Source of the DNA: Bauldia sp963759235
GTDB lineage: Bacteria; Pseudomonadota; Alphaproteobacteria; Rhizobiales; Kaistiaceae
Assembly: GCA_963759235.1 (NCBI GenBank)
Contig: CAVWYO010000010.1
Location: 62,001 to 126,000, forward strand
Direction: 5' to 3'
Length of the DNA: 64,000 bases
Part shown: piece after piece, positions 24,747 to 33,509 of the stretch
How positions within the stretch are numbered: position 1 is the first letter of the stretch
Layout: every line of letters begins with the position of its first letter
Notes under the pieces: generated by a model
Seen by the model: the letters and a program-made list of their open reading frames with translations, nothing else
What the model was told of the DNA's origin: nothing
The model's database searches: none
Position numbers and translations under genes: made by a program

Positions 24747-25316
24747 TCAGTCGCGCGCAATGATCTCGCGGCCGGCCAGCCTGTCGAGCCCTTGTGAGCG
24801 TCCCGGCTTGCGGCGGCGGATCTGACGCGAGCGGCGGCCGCGAAACAGGGCCCGGTTGCGGCGGGGGCGCGGCGACCAGATGACCAGCCCGCCCAGCCGT
24901 TCCACCGGCACGCGGATCGTGCCGTCGTGCTGGACGACCAGAAGCGGCAGATTGAGTGCCCTCCCCCAGGCGATCCAGTCGGCGGCCGCATCCTCCGGCT
25001 CGTCGGCGACCACCAGCGGCAAGGTCAGGCGAGGATCCTTATGGCGCAACTCGACGATGACGCTGATGGCGCCGGCCTGTCCGGCCGGCTCGATCCGCAC
25101 CGAAACGCCGGCATAGGCGCGGACCGGCACCGACAGGCTGGCAAGCCGTCCGGCAACCGGCCGCCGCACGACCGCCTGATCGCGGTCGAGCGTGAAGGCG
25201 GTCATCTCGCCAATCGCCGAATGACACACCGGCAGGGCGAACGGGTCGAGCCGAAAGTGCTGGCCCGACCCGGTCGCGGCCCTGCCAGCCACAACTGTTT
25301 GACGTCTCAAGATCAC
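24747..25316 (-). CDS. DUF6101 family protein
   Basis: 189 residues from GTG 25316. Conserved core: HFRLDPFALPVCHSA, GEMTAFTLDRDQAVVRRPVA, VSVRIEP, then PLVVADEPEDAAADWIAWGR and LNLPLLVVQHDG. The C-terminus is very basic (RRNRALFRGRRSRQIRRRK). The family is confined, as far as I know, to Hyphomicrobiales and has no assigned function. Convergent with the lipoprotein gene. In the upstream gap (25317-25448) GACGGT/ACCGTC can form a small stem at 25419-25436. Confidence 0.85.
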   Translation of the reverse strand: MILRRQTVVAGRAATGSGQHFRLDPFALPVCHSAIGEMTAFTLDRDQAVVRRPVAGRLASLSVPVRAYAGVSVRIEPAGQAGAISVIVELRHKDPRLTLPLVVADEPEDAAADWIAWGRALNLPLLVVQHDGTIRVPVERLGGLVIWSPRPRRNRALFRGRRSRQIRRRKPGRSQGLDRLAGREIIARD

Positions 25317-25448
25317 GCTCCCCGGGTCCGCTTTTCGAGGACCTCGTTGTGAGCGCAGGATGGCGGAAGAAGCTCAGGATTCGCTTAAAGAGTTGGGTTA
25401 AATTTTACTGATTTCCCAGACGGTTAGCAGACCGTCACCGAACGAGGT

Positions 25449-26879
25449 TCACAAGACCTTTCGAGGGTTGAGGATGCCGTTTGGATCGAAGGCGGCCTTC
25501 AGGCGGCGCATCAGATCGATCTCGAGCGGGCTCTTCACCCGCTTCAGCAACTCGCGCTTCAACTGTCCGATGCCGTGCTCGGCCGAGATCGTTCCGCCGA
25601 GCTCGGCGACGATGGCGTGGACGACCGCGTTGACCTCGTCCCACCGGCCGAGAAAGGCGTCCCGATCCATGTCGGGCGGCTGGGTGACGTTGTAGTGGAT
25701 GTTGCCGTCGCCGAGATGGCCGAAGGGAAACGGCCGGCAGCCGGGGATCAGCTTCCTTACCGCCTCGCCGGCCCGAACGATGAGCTCGGGCACCGCGGCG
25801 ACCGGCACGGCGACGTCGTGCTTGATCGAGCCGCCCTCGCGCTTCTGCACCTCCGACAGGGCATGGCGAAGTGCCCAGAACGCCTTGGCCTGCTCCAGCG
25901 AGCGGGCCTGCACCCCGTCCTCGACCAGGTCGGCCGCGAAGCCTTCGCCGAAGATGGTCTCCACCGCCGCCTCGGCGTCGGCCTCAGAGCGGAGCGACGA
26001 CACCTCGAACAGCACATACCAGTCGTGCGGCTCGGCGATCGGGTCGCGGGCGCCGGGGACATGGCGGACGACAACCTCGATGCCGATGCGGGGGATCAGT
26101 TCGAAAGCGGTCAGGCCGGGCCCGGCCTGCTTCCTGGCGATCTCGAAGAGCGCCAGCGCGTCGGCCGGGCTCTTCAACCCGACGATGGCGACGCTCTGCC
26201 CGCGCGGCTTGGGGACGAGCTTCAACACCGCCGCCGTAACGACGCCGAGCGTCCCCTCGGCGCCGATGAACAGGTCGCGGAGGTCGTAGCCGGTATTGTC
26301 CTTGCGCAGCTTCCTGAGACCGTCCCAGATCTCGCCGGAGGCAAGCACCACCTCGACGCCGAGAACCAGTTCCCGCGTATTGCCATAGGCGAGCACCCCG
26401 GTGCCGCCGGCATTGGTGGACAGGTTGCCGCCGATCTGGCAGGAGCCCTCGGAGGCGAGCGACAGCGGAAAAAGGCGGTCGGCGACGCTGGCGGCGGCGC
26501 GCGCCTCGGCAAGCACGACGCCGGCCTCGGCGGTCATCGTATCGCTCGCCGCATCGACCTCGCGGATGCGATTCAGGCGCGACAGGGACAGCACCAGCTC
26601 GCTGCCGCTGCGGTCGGGGATCTGCCCGCCGACCACGCCGGTATTGCCCCCCTGGGGCACGATCGGCGTCCGCGTTTGGTTGGCGAGGCGAAGGATCGCC
26701 GACACTTCCGCCACCGAGCCCGGCCGCAGCACCAGCGGCGTCGTCCCGTGGAACTTGTCGCGGGGCTCGATCAGGTAGGGGGCGATCGCCGCGGCGTCGT
26801 CGAGCGCGTAGCCGGGCCCGACGATGGCGGCGAAACGGGCGAGAAGGTCGCCGTCGGGCGACGGTGTCTTGGCATCCAT
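25449..26879 (-). CDS. FAD-linked D-2-hydroxyacid dehydrogenase (GlcD/D2HGDH-like)
   Basis: 476 residues. FAD_binding_4 domain: VLRPGSVAEVSAILRLAN, IVPQGGNTGVVGGQIPD, QIGGNLSTNAGGTGVLAYGN, LFIGAEGTLGVVTAA. FAD-oxidase C-terminal domain: FPFGHLGDGNIHYNVTQP with the metal-binding histidines and TISAEHGIGQLKRELL. The overall sequence best fits the D-2-hydroxyglutarate or D-lactate dehydrogenase branch; the exact substrate cannot be read from motifs. Cytoplasmic or membrane-peripheral, passing electrons to a flavoprotein or quinone. No obvious operon partner. Confidence 0.92.
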   Translation of the reverse strand: MDAKTPSPDGDLLARFAAIVGPGYALDDAAAIAPYLIEPRDKFHGTTPLVLRPGSVAEVSAILRLANQTRTPIVPQGGNTGVVGGQIPDRSGSELVLSLSRLNRIREVDAASDTMTAEAGVVLAEARAAASVADRLFPLSLASEGSCQIGGNLSTNAGGTGVLAYGNTRELVLGVEVVLASGEIWDGLRKLRKDNTGYDLRDLFIGAEGTLGVVTAAVLKLVPKPRGQSVAIVGLKSPADALALFEIARKQAGPGLTAFELIPRIGIEVVVRHVPGARDPIAEPHDWYVLFEVSSLRSEADAEAAVETIFGEGFAADLVEDGVQARSLEQAKAFWALRHALSEVQKREGGSIKHDVAVPVAAVPELIVRAGEAVRKLIPGCRPFPFGHLGDGNIHYNVTQPPDMDRDAFLGRWDEVNAVVHAIVAELGGTISAEHGIGQLKRELLKRVKSPLEIDLMRRLKAAFDPNGILNPRKVL

Positions 26880-27017
26880 TTGGCCGGCATATTAGGCCGC
26901 CGGAACGAACGCGTCGAGGCGCCGGACCTGCCGACGGTCCGGCGCGGAAGCGGCGGCGAGCCGCCGTTGCGGCAGGCTGCCTCGCCTCCGGCGCCGATCG
27001 TCGGTTACCTTGCCGGC

Positions 27018-27398
27018 TTACATGCCCGATTTGGCGGCGTGCCACACGCTGTTGACGCCGTCGCCGGCCACGTCGCCCGGCTTCTTGTCCTTGATGAAGG
27101 TGTAGACCGGCATGCCGTCATAGGCCCACATCGTGGTTCCGTCGGTGCGCTCGACCACCGTCCAGTCGCCCGCCGCCATGGCGTCGGCGGCGGCCATGAA
27201 GGGCGGCCAGTTGACGGCGCACTGGTCGTAGCAGTTCGACTTGCCGGATTCGTCCTTGTCGAAGGTGTAGAGGGTCATTCCGTTCTGATCGACGAAAACC
27301 GTGCCGATCGAGGTCTCCATCGTCTTGGCCGGATCCATGGCGTAGGCCGCCGAGATGGTCAGGGCAGCCGCCGCGGCGGCGAATAACAGTCGCTTCAT
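27018..27398 (-). CDS. secreted YxxxxD-repeat protein (COG4315-like)
   Basis: 126 residues from ATG 27398, with GGGAG upstream. Signal peptide LLFAAAAAALTISAAYA. The mature part has two related repeats typical of the secreted repeat family: MTLYTFDKDESGKSNCYDQC with AVNWPPF, and MPVYTFIKDKKPGDVAGDG. The two cysteines in CYDQC may form a disulfide. Members are periplasmic or surface proteins of unknown function. Convergent with nothing nearby; the 191-base gap to fabI contains no gene. Confidence 0.88.
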   Translation of the reverse strand: MKRLLFAAAAAALTISAAYAMDPAKTMETSIGTVFVDQNGMTLYTFDKDESGKSNCYDQCAVNWPPFMAAADAMAAGDWTVVERTDGTTMWAYDGMPVYTFIKDKKPGDVAGDGVNSVWHAAKSGM

Positions 27399-27590
27399 TG
27401 TCAAAACTCCCTCTGATTGAGGCCCCTTGGCGACGCAAAGCGCGTCGTGGCCGGCAGCAAACGCCTGTGCGGCCGGTTTATTCGGGATTCTTGGCCGTTT
27501 GGCGGCGGCCCGCCAGTCACGTCTTCTTGAAGCCCGGATGGCCCTGTGCGATAGAGGCCGCCTGCCGGACGGCCACAAGCAGGATCTCCC

Positions 27591-28409
27591 ATGACGGAAA
27601 CGGGCGCACTCATGCAAGGCAAGCACGGCCTGGTCATGGGCGTCGCCAACAACCGGTCGATCGCCTGGGGGATCGCCAGAGCGTGCCGGAATGCCGGCGC
27701 CGAGGTCGCCCTTACCTACCAGGGCGACGCGCTGAAGAAGCGGGTCGAGCCGCTGGCGGCCGAGCTCGGCGGCCACGTCGTCGGCCATTGTGACGTGACC
27801 GACCCCGCCACCATCGATTCGGTGTTCGCCAAGGTCGAGCGGTTGTGGGGCCGGCTCGACTTCCTGGTCCATGCCATCGCTTTCTCCGACAAGGACCAGC
27901 TCACCGGCCGCTATGTCGACACCACCGCCGAGAACTTCTCCCGAACCCTTCTGATCTCCTGCTACTCGCTGACCGCCGTCGCCCAGCGCGCCGAGAAGCT
28001 GATGACCGACGGCGGCTCCATCCTCACCCTCACCTATTACGGTGCCGAGAAGGTGATGCCCCACTACAACGTCATGGGCATCGCCAAGGCGGCCCTCGAG
28101 GCGAGCGTGCGCTATCTCGCCGTCGATCTCGGCGGTCAGGGCATCCGGGTCAACGCCGTTTCGTCCGGCCCGATCAAGACCCTCGCCGCCTCGGGAATCG
28201 GCGACTTCCGCTACATCTTGAAGTGGAACGAGCTGAACGCACCGCTGAAGCGGTCGGTGCTGGTCGAAGAGGTCGCCGACGCGGCGCTGTTCCTCCTGTC
28301 CGATCTCGGCCGCACCGTCACCGGCGAGGTGCTCCACGCCGATGCCGGCTACCACGTCGTCGGCATGAAGTCGGTCGACGCGCCGGACATCGCCACGGTG
28401 AAGGACTGA
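27591..28409 (+). CDS. fabI: enoyl-[acyl-carrier-protein] reductase FabI
   Basis: 272 residues. NADH-dependent reduction of enoyl-ACP in type II fatty-acid elongation. SDR fold with the FabI-specific nucleotide site GVANNRSIAWGIARA, HAIAFSDKDQL, and active-site YxxMxxxK in YNVMGIAKAALEA; GIRVNAVSSGPIKTLAASGI follows. Bacteria may have one or two FabI copies; this one is followed after 31 bases by a histidine phosphatase gene, an order typical of Hyphomicrobiales. Confidence 0.97.
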   Translation: MTETGALMQGKHGLVMGVANNRSIAWGIARACRNAGAEVALTYQGDALKKRVEPLAAELGGHVVGHCDVTDPATIDSVFAKVERLWGRLDFLVHAIAFSDKDQLTGRYVDTTAENFSRTLLISCYSLTAVAQRAEKLMTDGGSILTLTYYGAEKVMPHYNVMGIAKAALEASVRYLAVDLGGQGIRVNAVSSGPIKTLAASGIGDFRYILKWNELNAPLKRSVLVEEVADAALFLLSDLGRTVTGEVLHADAGYHVVGMKSVDAPDIATVKD

Positions 28410-28440
28410 GCGCGGCTCGTCTCGCCAGCCGGGAATCCCG

Positions 28441-29028
28441 ATGCCGGACCTTCCGACCATCGTCTTTGTGCGCCACGGCGAAACCGACTGGAACGTCGAG
28501 GGCCGCCTGCAGGGGCAGCGCGACATTCCCCTCAACGACAACGGCCGCGCCCAGGCGCGCCGGAACGGCAAGGCGATCATCGCGGCGATGCCGGATATCA
28601 CCGGCTACGACTTCGTCGCCAGCCCGCTGGTGCGCTCGCGCGAGACCATGGAGATCGCCCGGCTTGCCATGGGGCTCGACCCCTCCGCCTACCACCTCGA
28701 CGAGCGGCTGCGCGAAATCACCTTCGGCGAGTGGGAGGGCTTCACCACCGAGGAGCTGCGCCAACAGGAGCCGGCGCTGGTGGCGGCGCGCGAGAGGGAC
28801 AAATGGGGCTTCCTGCCGCCGGGTGGCGAGAGCTATCGCGTGCTCTCCGAGCGGATCGAAGCGTGGCTCGCCGATGTCGGGCGGCCGACCTTCGCGGTTT
28901 CCCATGGCGGGGTCGGGCGCGTGCTGCGTAGGCATGTCCTCGGCCTCGACCCGCACGAAGCGGTCGCCATGTCGTTTCCGCAGGACCGGGCGCTCCTCAT
29001 CAAGGACGGCGTTGCCAGCTGGATCTAG
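28441..29028 (+). CDS. histidine phosphatase family protein (phosphoglycerate-mutase-like)
   Basis: 195 residues. The catalytic RHG motif is FVRHGETDWNVEGRLQGQRD at the N-terminus; the acid-base glutamate region is REITFGEWEGFTTEEL near residue 95 and the second histidine is in FAVSHGGVGR near residue 155. These proteins dephosphorylate diverse small phosphoesters and only some are true mutases. Co-oriented with fabI. Confidence 0.93.
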   Translation: MPDLPTIVFVRHGETDWNVEGRLQGQRDIPLNDNGRAQARRNGKAIIAAMPDITGYDFVASPLVRSRETMEIARLAMGLDPSAYHLDERLREITFGEWEGFTTEELRQQEPALVAARERDKWGFLPPGGESYRVLSERIEAWLADVGRPTFAVSHGGVGRVLRRHVLGLDPHEAVAMSFPQDRALLIKDGVASWI

Positions 29029-29733
29029 GTCGGCCAAAACCCGCCAGCCTGGCACGCGGCCGCGGCGCGCCGGCCGGCACAACAAAAATGTTATGCCCTC
29101 TTGCCGAACCGCCCTCATACTCGTCGCCATCCCCGCTCACCGAGGGGCGCGCTCATGAGGCGTCATCTGCGTGGGGCGGGGGTGCGGCGTCCTGGCGGCG
29201 TGCATCGCAAGCATCCGCCTGGAGGCCAAGGCAACCACCCGCCGGCGAAAGCCGGCGCCGCACACCAGCAAATGGTGCGGCAACGGGTGCGTGAGCGCGG
29301 TCCTTCCGCCGGATCCCGTCCCGCTAGACCCGGGGCGGACGTTTAGCGGATGCGATCTCCGGGCGACCGGAGACCAAGGAGAGAGCCGCGAAGGACGGCG
29401 AATGACCGGCAACGGCGCCGCCTGCTCACGAAGGCCGGAGGTCGCCGGCCTCGCATGGGGGTCGCCTCAGGGCATTCCCCCCGTGTGCCCCCGGCGTGGC
29501 CTTGAGCCCTAAAACCGCCGCGGCGGGCGCTGGGCGAGCGCCCTTTTGCCTCCCGGCTTCGGCCGGAGGCGCGTTGGCGTTGGTGCAGCGCCCGCCACCC
29601 CCTCGGTTTCTGCCGAGGGCGAGGCAAATCAAGGGGGAGGGGTCGGTTTCAAGCCTCGGGCGAAATCCGCCGCGAGAACGAAGGAGGCTGCGCTCTGCCG
29701 ACCGTTCGCAAAACGCCGCCACCCCCACCACCG
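29029..29733. other. 705 bases without a gene, rich in small hairpins
   Basis: No open frame here looks like a protein. Notable structures are a perfect stem TCTCCGG/CCGGAGA (29356-29373, loop GCGA), GCCGGC-GAAA-GCCGGC at 29241-29256, which shares its core with the REP elements downstream, and CCCTCGG/CCGAGGG at 29600-29619. It appears to be a decayed repeat-rich segment leading into the array. Confidence 0.6.
29525..29547 (+). terminator. candidate intrinsic terminator
   Basis: GGGCGCT (29525-29531) pairs with AGCGCCC (29537-29543) around GGGCG and is followed directly by TTTT. It is 500 bases past the nearest plus-strand gene, so it would act as a distal terminator if used. Confidence 0.35.
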
Positions 29734-31310
29734 GTCATCCCCGGCGAGCGCCCCCCGGGTCGGGCCGGAAGGCCCGCCCGAGGGCAGGCTCCGGCGCGAG
29801 GGAAGGGGACCCAGGATCCGCCGTCGCGGCAGAACGAGTCCCGCCGGTGTTCCCTGGATGCCCGCCCCAGCGGGCATGACGGGTGGTGTTTCACGCGCGC
29901 GCCCAGCAACGATGGAGTTCGCCCTGGACCATCCCCACCCCCGTCATTCCGGCGAAAGCCGGAATCCATTGCGCCGACGTTTCCATCGGCTCCGGCGGCG
30001 CCGAACACCCGGACGCGTCAATGGACCCCGGCTTTCGCCGGGGTGACGTTCGAGGAGATGGCAAACGGGCGGATCCGAAAGGACGCGGCGATGGTCGTTC
30101 TGCCGAACCATCCCCACCCGCGTCATTCCGGCGAAAGCCGGAATCCATTGCGCCGACGTTCCATCGGCTCCGGCGGTGCAATTGGCCGCGACGCAGCAAT
30201 GGACCCCGGCTTTCGCCGGGGTGACGTTCGAGGAGATGGCAAACGAGCGGACCCAAAAGGACGCGGCGATGGCCGTTGTGCCGAACCATCCCCCACCCCC
30301 GTCATTCCGGCGAAAGCCGGAATCCATTGCGCGGAACGAGCCGCGAAGCGAGCGACGATGGAGCGTGCGTTGTACAGATCACTCCGAACGGCTCACCTCC
30401 TCCCCTGTCATCCCCGGCGAGCGCCGAAGGCGCGAGGGAAGGGGACCCAGTAATCGCCGTCGGCGCAGACCGACCCGCGCCGGTGTTCCCTGGATGCCCG
30501 CCCAAGCGGGCATGACAGGTGGTGTTTCTGGCGAACGCCCGGCAACGATGGAGCTCGCCCTGAACCATTCCAACCCACGTCATTCCGGCGAAAGCCGGAA
30601 TCCATTGCGCCGACGTTTCCATCGGGTCCGGCGGTGCAATTGGCCGCGACGCGGCAATGGACCCCGGCTTTCGCCGGGGTGACGTTCGAGGAGATGGCAA
30701 ACGGGCGGGTCCGAAAGGACGCGGCGATGGTCGCTGTGCCGGACCATCCCAACCCACGTCATTCCGGCGAAAGCCGGAATCCATTGCGCCGACGTTTCCA
30801 TTGGCTCCGGCGGTGCAATTGGCCGCGACACCGCAATGGACCCCGGCTTTCGCCGGGGTGACGTTCGAGGAGATGGCAAACGGGCGGGTCCGAAAGGACG
30901 CGGCGAAGGTCGTTCTGCCGAACCATCCCCCACCCGCGTCATTCCGGCGAAGGCCGGAATCCATTGCGCGGAACGAGCCGCGAAGCGAGCGCGGCAACGA
31001 TGGGAGCGTGCATTGTGTACGGATCGCTCGGAGCGGCTCATCTCCTCTCCCTGTCATCCCCGCAAAAGCGGGGATCCAGGATCCGCCGTCGGCGCAGACT
31101 GACCCGCGCCGGTGTTCCCTGGATACCCGCCCAAGCGGGCATGACAGTTGGTGTTTCTGGCGAACGCCCGGCAACGATGGAGCTCGCCCTGAACCATCCC
31201 AACCCACGTCATTCCGGCGAAAGCCGGAATCCATTGCGCGGACGTTTCCATCGGCTCCGGCGGTGCAATTGGCCGCGAAACTGCAATGGGGTGACATTCG
31301 AGAAGACGGC
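29734..31310. repeat. ordered array of REP-like palindromes (B'-A-A-B-A-A-B-A')
   Basis: Seven copies of the stem ATTCCGGC-GAAA-GCCGGAAT (one has GAAG) begin at 29943, 30122, 30301, 30579, 30758, 30938 and 31208. Two unit types alternate. A units (~179 bases: 29943, 30122, 30579, 30758) also carry an inverse copy, CCCCGGC-TTTC-GCCGGGG, about 70 bases on. B units (278 and 270 bases: 30301, 30938) instead carry GTCATCCCCG- and GCCCGCCNAAGCGGGC-type palindromes. A partial B precedes (29734) and a shortened A follows (31208). The A-A-B block repeats with a period of 636 then 629 bases. No transposase is nearby. Short proteins read from this DNA are not real genes. Confidence 0.9.
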
Positions 31311-31472
31311 GAACGGAGCGCGCCCTCCTGATCGACCTGCAACGCCCGCTCACCGGCGCAAGACAACCGCCCCTCCGCCTCACACAGGCGTGATCGATCT
31401 GTGATACGCCTCGCCTGTTTCACATGCGAACCTTTCCGTGAGCGGAAGCGCACCGGAAAGGAAGGAGTACTA

Positions 31473-32297
31473 ATGTGCGATCTTGACGGCTGCGGCACGC
31501 ACCGGGACATGCCGCCGATTATCCTCCCCGACGAGCAGCGCCGGGCATTCTTGAAGGGTTTGGTCGCCTTGCCGCTCGCTGCGGTGCTTTTCGACCCGAG
31601 ATTGGCACGGGCGCAGGCGAACCAGCTCGAAATCATCTCCATCGACATGCCGGGCGGCGCCCCGGTCAGAGGCGCGCTTGCCCTGCCCGACGCCGATCAC
31701 GCTCCGGCAGTCCTCCTCGTCCACGAGTGGTTCGGACTGAACGACCAGATCAAGTCGGTCGCCGCCGAGCTCGCCAAGCAGGGTTTCATCGCCTTCGCCA
31801 TCGACCTGTTCGACAGCGAACCGGCGACCAGTTCGGCCGACGCCCAGAAGCTGGTGCAGGGGCTCGACCCCAAGGTCGCCACCGCCAAGCTAGTCGCCGC
31901 CATCGACTGGCTGAAGAAGTACCCGAAGGGGAACGGCAAGGTTGGAACCATCGGCTGGTGCTTCGGCGGCGGCTGGTCGCTGAATGCCTCGCTTGCCGCC
32001 CCGGTCGACGCGACGGTGATCAACTATGGCGAGCTCGACAAGAGTCCCGACGAACTAAAGGCGCTGAAAGGTCCGGTGCTCGGCAATTTCGGCGAGCTCG
32101 ACCAGTACATCAACAAGCAGATGGTCGACCGCTTCGAGGCGGCGATGAAGGCGGCCGGCAAGGCCGACGACCTCACCGTCTACTGGTATTCGGCCAATCA
32201 CGGCTTCGCCAACCCGACCACGGCGCGCTACGACGCCGAGGACGCCGCGCTGGCCTGGGACAGGACGCTGAGATTCTTCAAAGCGAACCTGTCCTGA
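31473..32297 (+). CDS. exported dienelactone hydrolase family protein
   Basis: 274 residues from ATG 31473 with AAGGAGT upstream. A twin-arginine-like signal QRRAFLKGLVALPLAAVLF ends at ARAQA, suggesting Tat export after folding. The alpha/beta-hydrolase core has the nucleophile elbow GWCFGGGWS (Cys rather than Ser, as in dienelactone hydrolase), an acid in GNFGELDQYI and the catalytic histidine in SANHGFANPTT. Native substrate unknown. The preceding 160 bases separate it from the REP array. Confidence 0.9.
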   Translation: MCDLDGCGTHRDMPPIILPDEQRRAFLKGLVALPLAAVLFDPRLARAQANQLEIISIDMPGGAPVRGALALPDADHAPAVLLVHEWFGLNDQIKSVAAELAKQGFIAFAIDLFDSEPATSSADAQKLVQGLDPKVATAKLVAAIDWLKKYPKGNGKVGTIGWCFGGGWSLNASLAAPVDATVINYGELDKSPDELKALKGPVLGNFGELDQYINKQMVDRFEAAMKAAGKADDLTVYWYSANHGFANPTTARYDAEDAALAWDRTLRFFKANLS

Positions 32298-32415
32298 CCG
32301 GCAACCTTGCAGAAAGGCCGGACCGGGCGAGCCACCCGGTCCGGGCCCTTGGAAAACCCTGTTTGACGCCCTCCCCGGGCTTGCCTAGAACCGGTCCGTT
32401 CCGGAACGGTCAGGC

Positions 32416-33504
32416 ATGTCGCACAACACCTTCGGCCATCTCTTCCGCGTCACCACCTGGGGCGAGAGCCACGGCCTGGCGATCGGCTGCGTGGTCGACG
32501 GCTGTCCGCCGCGCATTCCGATCTCGGAAGGCGAGATCCAGCACTGGATGGACAAGCGCCGTCCCGGCCAGTCGCGCTTCACCACCCAGCGGCGGGAACC
32601 GGATGCCGTCAGGATCCTTTCCGGGGTGTTCGAGGACGAGGAAAGCGGCGAGCTGCTTACCACCGGCACGCCGATCTCGCTCCTCATCGAGAATGTCGAC
32701 GCCCGTTCCAAGGACTATTCCGACATCAAGGACAACTATCGGCCGGGCCACGCCGATTTCACCTACGACGCCAAATACGGCATCCGCGACTGGCGCGGCA
32801 GCGGCCGCGCCTCGGCCCGCGAGACCGCGAGCCGGGTCGCCGCCGGTGCCGTCGCTCGCAAGGTGGTGCCCGGCATGATCGTCCGCGGCGCGCTGGTGCA
32901 GATGGGGCCGCACGCCATCGATCGCGGGCGCTGGGACTGGAACGCGGTCGACGACAACCCGTTCTTCTGCCCCGATCCGGAGATGGTCGACTTCTTCGCC
33001 GAGTATCTCGACGACATCCGCAAGCGCGGCTCGTCGGTCGGCGCGGTGATCGAGGTCATCGCCCACGGCATTCCGGCCGGCCTCGGCGCGCCGATCTACG
33101 CCAAGCTCGATCAGGACATCGCCGCCGGCCTGATGTCGATCAACGCGGTCAAGGGGGTCGAGATCGGCGCCGGCTTCGCCGCCGCGACGCTCACCGGCGA
33201 GGAGAACGCCGACGAGATCCGCATGGGCCATGACGGCAACATGGAGTTCATGTCGAACAACGCCGGCGGTATCCTCGGCGGCATTTCTTCCGGACAGCCG
33301 ATCGTCGCCCGTTTCGCGGTCAAGCCGACCTCGTCGATCCTCACCCCGCGTCGCACCGTCACCCGTGGCGGCGAGGAAGTCGAGGTCTCCACCAAGGGCC
33401 GGCACGACCCCTGCGTCGGCATCCGCGCCGTGCCGGTCGGCGAGGCCATGCTGGCGATCGTGCTCGCCGACCACTATCTCCGCCATCGCGGACAGGTCGG
33501 CTGA
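32416..33504 (+). CDS. aroC: chorismate synthase
   Basis: 362 residues. Last step of the shikimate pathway, converting EPSP to chorismate with reduced FMN. Signatures: FRVTTWGESHGLAIGCVVDG at the start, KRRPGQSRFTTQRREPD, RPGHADFTYDAKYGIRDWRG, GSGRASARETASRVAAGA, and FAVKPTSSIL, GRHDPCVGIRAVPV near the C-terminus. Begins a short run with ribB, 5 bases downstream. Confidence 0.98.
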   Translation: MSHNTFGHLFRVTTWGESHGLAIGCVVDGCPPRIPISEGEIQHWMDKRRPGQSRFTTQRREPDAVRILSGVFEDEESGELLTTGTPISLLIENVDARSKDYSDIKDNYRPGHADFTYDAKYGIRDWRGSGRASARETASRVAAGAVARKVVPGMIVRGALVQMGPHAIDRGRWDWNAVDDNPFFCPDPEMVDFFAEYLDDIRKRGSSVGAVIEVIAHGIPAGLGAPIYAKLDQDIAAGLMSINAVKGVEIGAGFAAATLTGEENADEIRMGHDGNMEFMSNNAGGILGGISSGQPIVARFAVKPTSSILTPRRTVTRGGEEVEVSTKGRHDPCVGIRAVPVGEAMLAIVLADHYLRHRGQVG

Positions 33505-33509
33505 GGCAT

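Noticed and set aside
24187..24825. Frame starting ATG 24187 over the RT0821-like gene
   Set aside because: Has an ATG, but Arg-rich shadow content; the lipobox and conserved domain are in the frame starting TTG 24224.
25419..25436. GACGGT/ACCGTC stem as terminator of the FAD dehydrogenase gene
   Set aside because: Six pairs only and no T-tract in the needed direction; not strong enough to list.
25575..27386. 603-residue plus-strand frame opposite the FAD dehydrogenase
   Set aside because: Antisense of a well-conserved enzyme with intact motifs.
29943..31230. Regular spacing suggested a CRISPR array
   Set aside because: Periods are 179 and 270-278 bases and the 'spacers' are themselves repeated; no short-repeat/unique-spacer pattern and no cas genes.
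29883..31404. Several 100-450 residue frames with repeated HSGESRNP-like or SGFRRNDV-like peptides
   Set aside because: They are translations of the REP palindromes on both strands. Repeats of DNA structure, not protein constraint, explain them.
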